A stretch of 41,851 nt of DNA. It comes from Planctomycetota bacterium. GTDB lineage: Bacteria > Planctomycetota > Planctomycetia > Pirellulales > UBA1268. Shown here piece after piece: positions 1-8,762 of this stretch. Location: positions 1 to 41,851 of the forward strand of contig VGZO01000036.1 in NCBI GenBank assembly GCA_016872555.1, in the 5' to 3' direction. Both the position numbers and the translations under genes were made by a program. Every line of letters starts with the position of its first letter. Within the stretch, counting starts at the first letter, position 1. Below the pieces are notes generated by a model. It worked only from the letters and a program-made list of their open reading frames with translations, had not been told where the DNA came from and made no database searches.

Positions 1-3000
1 GTCGGTCGATTCCCCACGAACCGATACCAGTTATTATCCCCCGCCTTGAATCCGATCGGGTCGCGTTCGATGAATCTCCCGAGCGATGCCGAGTAGTCGC
101 GATTCCTCACATACGCCAGGCCCGTGATCTCGGTGAACTCGAGCCCCTGGAACAGGTGCTGCCACGAGATCGCCGCGACTGCGGCCGGCTTGGCCGGTGC
201 CCATGACGCCGTCAGCGCCTGCGACTCGCCGTACGGCGTGTACACGAACCGGGCGATCACCGCCCCGCCGAGGACACCGCGGACGCCCGCGGCGGCGACC
301 ACGGCGGTCGTGTTCCAGTTGGCATCCTGGATCGCGTACAGGCGTTCCTCGAGGCCGCCGGTGCCGGTCGCCGCCAAACCGTCGGCGTCGCGGTCGCGCA
401 TCACCAGGGCATCGACATACACCGGGCTCCAGACATAGCGGGCCTCGGCCGTCCGGCCGATGTCGCCCGACGTGGTGCGGAGCCGCTCCTCGAGCACCTG
501 CCACTGCGCTGAATAGTAGATATCGCGGATCGGCGCCGTCGCCGCGACGGGCCCCACCTGCTCGACGACGCGGCGGTTGAGACCGTCGTACTCATACCGG
601 GCGACGATCCGGCCAGCCGAGTCGCGCACGCTCACCAGCCGATTCCAGGCGTCAAACGCGAGCGAGCGCCCCTGGGCGTCGGCCGTGAGATTGCCGGTGG
701 CCGAATAGGAGAGCTTCTGCGTGCCGACTTGGGTGAGCTCGTTTTGCGCGTTGTGCGTCCGCGGCTGGACGGTGGCGTCGGTCGTGAACGTGTTCCAGTT
801 GCCCAGGGCGTCGAACTGCCACTGCTGCGTCGTCGCCGGCGCGGCCGCCGGCCCGCGGCGGAACGAATCGAGTTGGCCGAGCGCGTCGTAGGTGTAGGTT
901 TCGTCGAAGGCGGGTGCCAACGGCACGCCGCGTGAGAGCCGGTTGCCACCGCGGTCGAACGTGGCCGTCGTCCGCTCGAGCGCCGGAGCGGCGGCCGTCA
1001 TTCCCGCCACCCAGCGCTGGTCGACCACGCGGCCGAACCGGTCGAGGCCGGTGTAGCGGTCTCCCGCATCCCCCGTCCCCCCGGTCGCACTCTCCATCGT
1101 CAAGGTCACGTTGACCTCGGGACGCGACCGCTCGATCACGGTGGCTGTTCCCAGATAGCGGAACGCCTCGATGATCCCCTTGCGCGGCGACACGTCGCGC
1201 TGCGGGGAGCCGGCCGGGCGCGGCCCGACGTCAGCCGGCATCGGGCCGACCGACCACTGCCCCGACCGCGGTCCCGACAGGCTCGTCGGTCGGCTCACGG
1301 CCGCGTCGATCCCTGAGTAGTTGAAACTCACCGCATAGCCGTCGGGATAGGTGAGCTGGATCGGCCGGCTGTGGTTGCCCCCCACGGCTTCGGAATACGC
1401 CGTCCGCACCGCCGGCGTTTCGTCGGGATCGACCTTCTTCCGGTGAGATTGCCACTGGGTCGTCAATTGACCGAAGCCGTTGTAGGCGGAGGCGACCTGA
1501 TTGACGATCTCACCGCCGTCTGTCCACGACGTCACGCGCACCGGCCGGCCGAGCACGTCGTAGGCCGACTCGATCCGGCGGACCGTGCCATCCACGTCCT
1601 TCCCCAGCGCCGTCACCACGTCGGCCGTCTGCCTCCCGACGGTATCGCGAAGATACGTGTGGACCGTCCCCGCCCGGTCGGTAATCGTCGTCCGCTCGCC
1701 GAGCGAGTTGACCGTGTAGACATCCCGTTCCATGGCCGACGGCAGGCCGGTGGCCGGGTCGGGATGGCGCATCTCGGCAAGGATGTCATTGGAGACCAGC
1801 GCGCTTCCCGTCGCCGGCGACACGCCATACACGTAGCCGGTCACCTGCGCCGGCGTGCCCACCGGCTGCACCGCCGTCCGCGACGCCAGCCGGCCCGCCT
1901 GGTCGTAGGCGAAGAGGGTTGTCACGTCGCTGGTCGCCCCTGGTGCGCCGCCGGTGACATTCACGATCGACGAGGTCGTGCGGCCGAGCATGTCGTACGA
2001 CGCGCGGGTCGCGATCCCGCGCGGGTCGGTCGTGTCTTGCACCCGCCCCGCCGCGTCGTACGTGAAGCTCGTCACCAGCGCCGTGTCGGACCGCGCCGGC
2101 GCCGTCGCCGGGCGCCCGTAGCTCACGCCGCCGTTGGTGCCGACGTCGACGGTCGCCGTCAGCCGGTTCGCGGCGTCGTAATACCGCGCGGCAAACGAGA
2201 CGCGTGCCCCGATCCCCGTCGTCGGCGACCCGAGACCGCCGAGGGCCGTCGGCGAGGCGTCGTGGAACCGTTGGCGGGTCGTCTCCAGGATCACGTTGCC
2301 CGCCGCGTCGTGGGCGGTGTCACGCTGCTCGAGGACGACCGACGCGGCCGTCGAGACCGCATCGCTCCAGCCGAGCGCCTTGGCATTGCCCAGGACAAGC
2401 ACGCTCGCCGTCCGCCCCGCACCGTCGTAGCGGTATTGCACCATCGCCTGACCGGGGGCCGCCTCGAGCGCGAGATTGCCACGGCGATCGTAAAACGAGT
2501 CGGTCGACAGCCGTCGCGGCCCGACCGCCCCCGTCGCCTGATCGACGAACAGCGTCTCGGTGCGGAACACCCGGTTGCGCGCGTCGTACGACGCTTCCTC
2601 CGCGCCCCGGAGCAACCCGACAGCGGGCCTGTCGGGCGTGCCGTCGCCATCGGCGTCGACCACGACGACCCCGTCGCCGTCGTAGACCTGCCGCACCGTC
2701 ACCCGGCCGAGATTGTCGTAGCTGACATGGGTCAGCGGCCGATCGAGATCGCTCGCCTCCGTGGCCGGGTCGTCGGTGGCCCCCGCCTTGGTCACCACCG
2801 GCCGGTTGCGCCAGTCGTATGCCGTGGAGACGACGCGCGGCGCGTCGCCACCTCCAGGGTATCTGATCGAGCGCGTCCGGTTGCCATTGCCGACAGAACC
2901 GTTGTCATATTCGTAGGCCGCGACGCGCGTCATGTTCGACGCCGGCGAGCCATTGGTCGGCGACCACTTGAAGCCGTTGGTCGTCGAATCGTCGGTGCCG

Positions 3001-5477
3001 ATCCAGCTCGACGACAGCCGCGCCAGGCCGTCGTAGACATGGTGCGTGATCGTCCCCGACGGGGTTTCGACGCGCTCGACCTTCCCCTGCTTGCCATACG
3101 CCGTCGTCGTCCGCAGGTAGTTGTTTCCCGCACTTCCCAGCGTGGCCTCGGTCGAATAGCTCACGCCGGCGAGCGTGGTGTAGCGGTCGGAGGCGACCAT
3201 CTGCCCCGCCGCGTTGACCAGCGAGCGCGACAGCGACTGGACGTTCGTGATCGCCTCGGCGCCGGTCGGCCGGCCCGCGGCATCGACCGCCGGCACGGCG
3301 GCGAAAGACAGCGTTTCGGAGTAGGTCCCGCTCACGTCCTGGCGCGACAGGAAGATCGGACCGGTCGGCGACAGTGTCGCGGCGTTCCAACCGACGTAGG
3401 TGCGGACCGCATGCGCGACGTCGTCGAATACCCGGTAGGTGACATTCCCGCGCGGGTCGGTGACCTTGACCCCGCGGCCGAGCCCGTCGACCTCGGTCGC
3501 CGTGACCAGATGCAGGCCGCCCCCCGCGGGCGTCGCCCAGCCGGACGGCAGCGCGGAAAAGTCGCCGGTCCGCGTCGTATCGACATCCACGATCTGCTTC
3601 ACGACCGCGCCGCTGACCGGATCGTAGGCCGTGAAACGGAGGAAGCCGTCGGCGTCGCGCGACCAGATCTCCCGACCGTTGGGATCGAACACCCGCATCT
3701 GCACGTCGGCAGTGCCGGGACCGTTCTGCGCCGCGCTCACGACCGGCAGCGTGACCGCCACCGACTCGACCTGGGTGGTGTCGGTGCGGAACGAGTAGGA
3801 ATAGGTCGTCGTCTGGGCTGCCGGGGCGAATGCCGTCGCCACGGCGACGAACGACGCCGTCCGCCCGCCGGCCGAGCGCGTCACGTACGTCATCGCCGTC
3901 TGCGGGATCGCGGTCCCCGTCTCGCCGCGCTGCACCGCCGTTGACGACACCAGTCCCACGACGTCGCCCGGCACCGTCTCCGTCGCCGTCGACGTCACGC
4001 CGTACGACCGGACCTCGATCAACCCGGCGGCGTCGCGGAGGTAAAGGTAGTTGCCCGCCTGCGACCCCATCAGGTCGGCATGCGCCTCGACGTCCGCCAG
4101 ATTGGCGGGGAGATCGAGGGCTTCGGGCGAGGCGCTCCACATCGGCCGCCCCAATTCGTCGTAGCGGAGGAAGCGCCCCCACTGCCGTGTCGCGCCGCCA
4201 TCGAGGGCACGCGTCACGTCGAGCATCGTCTGGCCGAACAGGTTGGTATAGCTCACCACCTCGGTGCCGTCCGGGCGGGTGACCGTGGTCCGCGACCGCC
4301 AGGCGTTGAAGTCGTCGGTCGCCGCCACTGGATTGGTCGCGTAGGAGAACGTGTAGGTCCCGATCCCTCCGGTGCAGGCGGAGCACCCCACGCCCTGCCG
4401 GTCGTGCCGGACGACGCGCCGCTGGGAATCGTATTCGTAGTAGTCGGAGGCATACGGTGCGATCGCCGCGTCGGACGCCGTCCGGAATCCCGGCACCGCA
4501 GCCGCGAGGCGCTTCTGGCTCGCGGCATCGAACGAATACTTCAGTGCCCCGAAGAACCCCTTGTCGCTGTCGGGCTGGCCGAACGTGTAGTAGCGGTAGT
4601 AGGTCGAATCGATCAGTGCTCCGGTACCGTCGCGGACCTCGATCGACTCCAGATCGCCGTCGGTGCCGTTCGGACTCCCGCCGGCGTAATAGCCGTAGGT
4701 GAGCACCCGGATCACCGATCCGTTGCTCCGCGCCAGCGTCGCCGTGGCAACCCGGTCTCTACCGCCAACCGTGATGTAGGTATAGGTCCACGACTGTCGC
4801 GGCGAGGTGCCCGACGCCGGCGCGACCGACGATAGCGACAGCGTCTCGACGCGCGTCGGCTGACCGAAGATGTCGCGCTGCGTGACGGTCGCCCGATTGC
4901 CGAAGGCATCGCTGCGGCTCACGAAGCGGCCATGTTCCTCGGGGGCATTACCCGAAAAGTCATTGAACTCGATCGCCCCGCCGGCCGCCGTCTGGTAGAC
5001 GAACCGGCCTCCCGACCAGGTCAGCGAGTCGGAATTGGCCGCGAGCGGCACGAACGACGTCGTCGATCCCTGCTTGCGGAGGAAACCCCTGACATCGGTG
5101 CCGGTGAAGCTGAACTGCAACGCCGTGGGACCCTGCGCGTCGGACCGGAGCACGTGGATCGACGGCATCGTCGTCGAGATCCGCCCGTTGCCGTAGCTCT
5201 CGTCGCCGTTGCGCACGGCGTTGCTCGTCCAGGCGTGGGCGGGTCCGGCCGACGCCCCGTCGGAAACACGCGGCGTAAGGTTACCGACCGGAAGAGACGC
5301 GAGGCCGCTGGCCAGATGGACGCCGCCCCCTCCTGCGCCATCGCCAGCGCTGGCGATCATCAACTCGCCGCAGTCTTCGTATTGAGGAATCCCTGGGCCG
5401 ACCTCAAGCCCACGGGTGAGCTGATAGAACTCGATCGGTCGGACCAGCAGCAGCCGCTGTTCGAGCTGCTCGAACAT
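1..5477 (-). CDS. Giant RHS/YD-repeat protein (3' end off the window)
   Basis: At least 1825 residues are open in one minus-strand frame without a stop, and the gene continues past the left edge. The frame is full of YD-type repeats (YDELGRP, YDNLGRV, YDAAGRV, YDALGQL), spread from about residue 360 to the edge. The last ~100 residues show the RHS-associated core (LGRFIERDPIGF, then NNWYRFVGN), so a variable C-terminal domain or the stop should follow just outside. In characterised RHS/Tc proteins the repeats build a hollow shell that encloses a C-terminal toxin; whether this one is a toxin cannot be told here. The ATG at 5477 was chosen because it is the first in frame after the upstream stop at 5676-5678 and opens with MFEQLEQRLLL, close to the LEPR-XLL motif at the start of many large planctomycete surface proteins. 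There is no classical signal peptide and only a weak ribosome binding site. Confidence 0.9.
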   Translation of the reverse strand, partial: MFEQLEQRLLLVRPIEFYQLTRGLEVGPGIPQYEDCGELMIASAGDGAGGGGVHLASGLASLPVGNLTPRVSDGASAGPAHAWTSNAVRNGDESYGNGRISTTMPSIHVLRSDAQGPTALQFSFTGTDVRGFLRKQGSTTSFVPLAANSDSLTWSGGRFVYQTAAGGAIEFNDFSGNAPEEHGRFVSRSDAFGNRATVTQRDIFGQPTRVETLSLSSVAPASGTSPRQSWTYTYITVGGRDRVATATLARSNGSVIRVLTYGYYAGGSPNGTDGDLESIEVRDGTGALIDSTYYRYYTFGQPDSDKGFFGALKYSFDAASQKRLAAAVPGFRTASDAAIAPYASDYYEYDSQRRVVRHDRQGVGCSACTGGIGTYTFSYATNPVAATDDFNAWRSRTTVTRPDGTEVVSYTNLFGQTMLDVTRALDGGATRQWGRFLRYDELGRPMWSASPEALDLPANLADVEAHADLMGSQAGNYLYLRDAAGLIEVRSYGVTSTATETVPGDVVGLVSSTAVQRGETGTAIPQTAMTYVTRSAGGRTASFVAVATAFAPAAQTTTYSYSFRTDTTQVESVAVTLPVVSAAQNGPGTADVQMRVFDPNGREIWSRDADGFLRFTAYDPVSGAVVKQIVDVDTTRTGDFSALPSGWATPAGGGLHLVTATEVDGLGRGVKVTDPRGNVTYRVFDDVAHAVRTYVGWNAATLSPTGPIFLSRQDVSGTYSETLSFAAVPAVDAAGRPTGAEAITNVQSLSRSLVNAAGQMVASDRYTTLAGVSYSTEATLGSAGNNYLRTTTAYGKQGKVERVETPSGTITHHVYDGLARLSSSWIGTDDSTTNGFKWSPTNGSPASNMTRVAAYEYDNGSVGNGNRTRSIRYPGGGDAPRVVSTAYDWRNRPVVTKAGATDDPATEASDLDRPLTHVSYDNLGRVTVRQVYDGDGVVVVDADGDGTPDRPAVGLLRGAEEASYDARNRVFRTETLFVDQATGAVGPRRLSTDSFYDRRGNLALEAAPGQAMVQYRYDGAGRTASVLVLGNAKALGWSDAVSTAASVVLEQRDTAHDAAGNVILETTRQRFHDASPTALGGLGSPTTGIGARVSFAARYYDAANRLTATVDVGTNGGVSYGRPATAPARSDTALVTSFTYDAAGRVQDTTDPRGIATRASYDMLGRTTSSIVNVTGGAPGATSDVTTLFAYDQAGRLASRTAVQPVGTPAQVTGYVYGVSPATGSALVSNDILAEMRHPDPATGLPSAMERDVYTVNSLGERTTITDRAGTVHTYLRDTVGRQTADVVTALGKDVDGTVRRIESAYDVLGRPVRVTSWTDGGEIVNQVASAYNGFGQLTTQWQSHRKKVDPDETPAVRTAYSEAVGGNHSRPIQLTYPDGYAVSFNYSGIDAAVSRPTSLSGPRSGQWSVGPMPADVGPRPAGSPQRDVSPRKGIIEAFRYLGTATVIERSRPEVNVTLTMESATGGTGDAGDRYTGLDRFGRVVDQRWVAGMTAAAPALERTTATFDRGGNRLSRGVPLAPAFDETYTYDALGQLDSFRRGPAAAPATTQQWQFDALGNWNTFTTDATVQPRTHNAQNELTQVGTQKLSYSATGNLTADAQGRSLAFDAWNRLVSVRDSAGRIVARYEYDGLNRRVVEQVGPVAATAPIRDIYYSAQWQVLEERLRTTSGDIGRTAEARYVWSPVYVDALVMRDRDADGLAATGTGGLEERLYAIQDANWNTTAVVAAAGVRGVLGGAVIARFVYTPYGESQALTASWAPAKPAAVAAISWQHLFQGLEFTEITGLAYVRNRDYSASLGRFIERDPIGFKAGDNNWYRFVGNRP

Positions 5478-5664
5478 CACCGCCAGTGTCGGCTTCTCAC
5501 CGCACCCGCGCGGTCCGCAGCCCGGGCTGCACGCGTTGCGGTGCCCCCGGCGTTGGCCACACCGCTGCCGCTGTCGCTGCCGTCCGATGCCCCCTCCTTT
5601 GATCCCGATCGCGTCAGGCGATTGGCCCCCTCGCCAGAAACCCCCCGGACGGGGACCACAGGGT

Positions 5665-5693
5665 ATGGGAAAAGATCATGCCGGTGTTGTCAA
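5665..5693 (-). promoter_or_regulatory. Weak candidate promoter for the RHS gene
   Basis: The minus strand has a perfect -35 hexamer TTGACA (plus 5688-5693), followed after 17-20 bp by only poor -10 matches (TCCCAT to CATACC, within 5662-5670). It lies in the 222-bp gap between the RHS start and the stop of the upstream fusion gene. A perfect -35 is rare in such G+C-rich DNA, but the missing -10 makes this tentative. The rest of the gap shows nothing else recognisable. Confidence 0.25.
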
Positions 5694-5699
5694 CGGCCG

Positions 5700-7781
5700 T
5701 CAGGGGTCGAACACGACCGCCACCGGCAGGGAGTTGCCGAACGTGACGAAGTCGCGAAACGTCCACGCCACCCTCTTGTCGGGTGTGACTTCGATGATCT
5801 GCGGGTTGTCGGGGCCGGCGTGGCAATTCACCAGTTGCGTGTTGCCGTTGGCGAGCCGGCGCACCTGCGTGACCCACGCCAGCGTGATCCCCGGCAGGTC
5901 ATGCTGGGCCAGGTGCCAGACGATCTCCTTGGCGGGCGTGACCTCGAGCACGGCATGGCCGTTGCCGGTGCCGATGAGCGTGTTGCCATTGGCGAGGCGG
6001 ACGGCCGAATAGACCTGGTCGCCGAATGCCTCGGGCCCGTGGCCCCCCTTCGGCTCGCGGCCGAACAGCGGCACGTCGAACTCCCACACGACCCTGCCCG
6101 CGGTGTCGTATTCGCGGACCACGCCGTCGCGCTCGTGGGCGACCAGATACGTGCCCGCCGGCGTGCGGCGCACGTTGCGGGTGTCGGAGTGGACAGCCGG
6201 CCGATCGACCGTGAGCGGGATCACGTGGCGGATCTTCCCCTCGCCATCGACCTCCACGATCCGCGCCGGCCCCGACTCGGCGATCATCGTCGCCCCGTCG
6301 GGGAGCCGCTCGAAGGCGTGGATCTCGACCGGGCGGTCGCCATGCTCCTTCCGCCCGTCGTAGGACCAGACCACCTTCCCGTCGCGGTCGGTCTCCACGA
6401 CCCGCGTCCACCCCTCCTGGGAGAGCAGGTGGCCGTCAGGGAGGAGGTGGAGGTCGTGGATCTGCGCGACGGGGCGCCGCCAGGCGATGCTCCCGTCGGC
6501 TCCGACCAGCGCCAGCGTCCGCGTCGAATCGTCGGCCGCGAGCACGCGGCGCGGCGGGCCGGTCTGGTCGGCGACGGCGTCGGCCCCGGCCGACAGGCCG
6601 AGGGCCGAGAGCGCGACGAGCCACGCCGCCAGCCGGCTCCAGCCCGAGCGTGGGGCGGGATGGATCGTCGTCGGCCGCCGCGCGGCGAGGGCGGCGATCC
6701 GGGTGCGGACCTCGTCGAGCCGGGCGCCGGAAACGTGCTCGAGCGCCAGATCGAATTGGACCGCCGCCCGCGGCGCCAGCGTGACCACGCGCCCCTGCGA
6801 CTCCTCGAACGACCGCGGGTTGGGGAAATTGGTGCCCGGCTCGAGTCCGGTGACGTAGCCATCGGCATTCCCAGTCTGGTTTTTCCAGAGCGTGAAGCAG
6901 GGGAGCGACTCGGCAAACCAGGCCAGCCGCGCCCCCTCGCGCCCGCCGGGGGCGAGGAGGACCGCCTCGGCGGTCCCCTGGTCGTCGGGACGGATCCGCG
7001 CGAAATGCGCCTCCTCGGGGCGCCCTGCCCGGGGCGCTTCGAAGCTCCTCCAGGTCGGGCCGTCGGGCATCGCCGCGGTGTCGCGCGGCGCCACCTCGTC
7101 GACGGCCGCGAGGAGCTCGGCCCCGGCCCCGAGCAGCGGTGGCCCGAGATTGACGTGGTAGAGCATCTGCATCGTCGTCGGGCGGTCGGAGAGGTTTGTC
7201 ACTTCGTCGGTCCAGGTGACCAGCGGCCGGTCGGCGTGGACGACGATCCGGGTCGACATACGCAGGGCATGGAAGTGGAACCGCGTCTCGTCGACGGCGC
7301 CGGCCAGTTCGACCGTGCCGGCCTTGTCGTCGATCACCACCTCGACGGCATGGGCGGGGAGATTGGCGATCCGGCCGTGCAGCGGATGCAGCAGCCGGCC
7401 GGCGGCGTCGAAATCGGGGGCGCCGTTGGAGACCAGGCCGCAGCGGGCGACCAGTTCGTCGAACCCGTCGAGCCAGCCGAGCCCGGAGGGCTCCATCAGC
7501 GGCACGCCGCGCGGGTGCACCGGGCCGGCGACCGGCGACTGCCAGCCCAGCTCGGTCGGCCCGCTCCAGGCCTTCCAGATTCCCAGGCCCCGGTCCGGGA
7601 GGACGATCGCGCTGGTGGCGCCGGCGGCGAGCTCGACGACGAGCATCCCGTCGCCGCGGCCGCCGCGGATCCGGCCGGTGCGGACCCGCAACCGGCCGAG
7701 AGTGATATCGAGCGCATCGTTGGCGGTGGAGGCGGTGTCTCCGCGCCCGCGGCTCACGACAGGGTGGGATTGGCGTGTCAT
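5700..7781 (-). CDS. DUF4432 (aldose-epimerase-like) domain fused to a beta-propeller
   Basis: 693 residues. Residues ~1-365 resemble DUF4432, an aldose-1-epimerase-like sugar-binding beta-sandwich: LLHPLHGRIANLPA, an MLYHVNLGPPLLG stretch, and TGLEPGTNFPNPRSFEE. Residues ~379-397 form a hydrophobic segment (WSRLAAWLVALSALGLSAGA) like the signal peptide of a separate protein. Residues ~405-693 are a repeat-built propeller with blades such as RTLALVGADGSIAWRR, RLPDGATMIAESGPARIVEV and RLANGNTLIGTGNGHAVLEV, like PQQ or arylsulfotransferase-type propellers. No in-frame ATG or GTG lies just before the hydrophobic segment, so one polypeptide is the simplest reading. If the segment spans the membrane, the propeller is probably outside and the epimerase-like domain inside. 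The ATG at 7781 is the first good start after the divergent upstream region; no clear Shine-Dalgarno site is seen. The substrate is unknown. Confidence 0.8.
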   Translation of the reverse strand: MTRQSHPVVSRGRGDTASTANDALDITLGRLRVRTGRIRGGRGDGMLVVELAAGATSAIVLPDRGLGIWKAWSGPTELGWQSPVAGPVHPRGVPLMEPSGLGWLDGFDELVARCGLVSNGAPDFDAAGRLLHPLHGRIANLPAHAVEVVIDDKAGTVELAGAVDETRFHFHALRMSTRIVVHADRPLVTWTDEVTNLSDRPTTMQMLYHVNLGPPLLGAGAELLAAVDEVAPRDTAAMPDGPTWRSFEAPRAGRPEEAHFARIRPDDQGTAEAVLLAPGGREGARLAWFAESLPCFTLWKNQTGNADGYVTGLEPGTNFPNPRSFEESQGRVVTLAPRAAVQFDLALEHVSGARLDEVRTRIAALAARRPTTIHPAPRSGWSRLAAWLVALSALGLSAGADAVADQTGPPRRVLAADDSTRTLALVGADGSIAWRRPVAQIHDLHLLPDGHLLSQEGWTRVVETDRDGKVVWSYDGRKEHGDRPVEIHAFERLPDGATMIAESGPARIVEVDGEGKIRHVIPLTVDRPAVHSDTRNVRRTPAGTYLVAHERDGVVREYDTAGRVVWEFDVPLFGREPKGGHGPEAFGDQVYSAVRLANGNTLIGTGNGHAVLEVTPAKEIVWHLAQHDLPGITLAWVTQVRRLANGNTQLVNCHAGPDNPQIIEVTPDKRVAWTFRDFVTFGNSLPVAVVFDP

Positions 7782-7967
7782 GGGGGGGAGTGTACCGCGA
7801 CGGCCCGCCGCGCCGCAGCCGGCCGCAGCACGGCGGCGGGTGTCGTCCCAGGCCTCCGGACGGGGAGCGGTCGCGACCGGGCCAACGGCGTCGGCGGGAT
7901 CACTACACTGGCGGCCTGCCGACGACCGCACCTCCACCAGAGCTTCGGAAGCCACCCCGTGGTTCCC
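7782..7967. promoter_or_regulatory. Divergent upstream region with a weak plus-strand -10 box
   Basis: This 186-bp gap separates two divergent start codons. On the plus strand a -10-like TACACT lies at 7904-7909, about 60 bp before the GlmU-like gene, but no good -35 sits 17-18 bp upstream. No minus-strand promoter could be picked out by eye. Confidence 0.25.
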
Positions 7968-8762
7968 ATGTCGCCGACGCCGCCGATCGCGATCGTCCTC
8001 GCCGCTGGCCGCGGCACACGGATGGGCACCGACCTGCCCAAGGTGCTCTGCGAGGCGGCAGGGAAGCCGCTTGTCACCTGGGTGCTCGAGGCCTTGGCGG
8101 CGGCTGGGATCGAGGAGCGGATCGTGGTCGTCGGCCACCGGGCCGCCGACGTCGAGCGCGCGCTGGCCGGTGTGACCGGGGTCTTCTTCGCGCTCCAGAC
8201 CGCGCTCCGCGGAACCGGCGACGCGGTGGCCGCGGCGGTCCCGCACCTGCGCCGCGCCGGAGGAGGCCCGGCGCGGCCGGTGGTGATCGTCTGCGGCGAT
8301 TCGCCGATGCTCCGGCCGGCGAGCATCGCCCGCCTCCTCGGCGAGTTCGCCGCCCGGTCGGCCGCCTGCCTGCTGGGCACGACGATCGCCGCCGACCCGA
8401 CCGGCCTGGGGCGGATCGTGCGCGACGACTCCGGCCGGTTCGAGGCGATCGTCGAGGAACGCGACGCGACGCCGCAGCAGCGCCTGATCCGCGAGGTCAA
8501 CATGAGCACGTACGTGTTCGCGGCAGGGGCGCTCGTCGACGCCGTCGGGCGCCTCGACAACGGCAACGCCGCCGGGGAGTATTACCTCACCGACTGCCCC
8601 CGGTTGCTGGCGTCCGACGGCCTGGTGGTCGATGCCGTCGCCTGCCTCGACGAGAGCGAGTCGCTCTCCGTGAACACCCCCGCACAGCTCGCCGCGGTGG
8701 CCGCGGCCCTGGCGGCGCGGCCGACGGGCGACGAGCAGGGACCAGCGAGGCACGCCGGATGA
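7968..8762 (+). CDS. GlmU-like nucleotidyltransferase, pyrophosphorylase domain only
   Basis: 264 residues. The N-terminus IVLAAGRGTRMGTDLPKVLC is the signature of sugar-phosphate nucleotidyltransferases of the GlmU type (GxGTRM...PKVL). CGDSPML and the later EVNMSTYVF also fit the uridyltransferase domain of GlmU, which makes UDP-GlcNAc from UTP and GlcNAc-1-phosphate for the cell envelope. The protein stops where the left-handed beta-helix acetyltransferase domain of a full GlmU (~450 residues) would begin, so GlcN-1-P acetylation must come from another protein if this is the cell's GlmU. The last four bases (ATGA) overlap the prs start, implying translational coupling. The order glmU-prs-rplY-pth matches the classic Bacillus arrangement, supporting the assignment. 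The ATG at 7968 was chosen because similarity starts at once; open sequence further upstream is antisense to other genes. Confidence 0.85.
   Translation: MSPTPPIAIVLAAGRGTRMGTDLPKVLCEAAGKPLVTWVLEALAAAGIEERIVVVGHRAADVERALAGVTGVFFALQTALRGTGDAVAAAVPHLRRAGGGPARPVVIVCGDSPMLRPASIARLLGEFAARSAACLLGTTIAADPTGLGRIVRDDSGRFEAIVEERDATPQQRLIREVNMSTYVFAAGALVDAVGRLDNGNAAGEYYLTDCPRLLASDGLVVDAVACLDESESLSVNTPAQLAAVAAALAARPTGDEQGPARHAG

Noticed and set aside
1371-3944. Long plus-strand open frame opposite the RHS gene
   Set aside because: It is Arg/Pro/His/Asp-rich with no family motif and is antisense to a clear YD-repeat frame; G+C-rich codons produce such long shadows.
2905-4386. Minus-strand frame of ~490 residues inside the RHS gene
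   Set aside because: It lies in another frame of the same strand and shows none of the YD repeats visible in the true frame.
4932-7967. Upstream extension of the GlmU-like frame on the plus strand
   Set aside because: The frame is open, but the extension is antisense to the RHS and fusion genes and has shadow composition; homology starts at the ATG at 7968.
7782-8753. N-terminal extension of the DUF4432 fusion frame
   Set aside because: It overlaps the GlmU-like gene on the opposite strand and has no recognisable domain.
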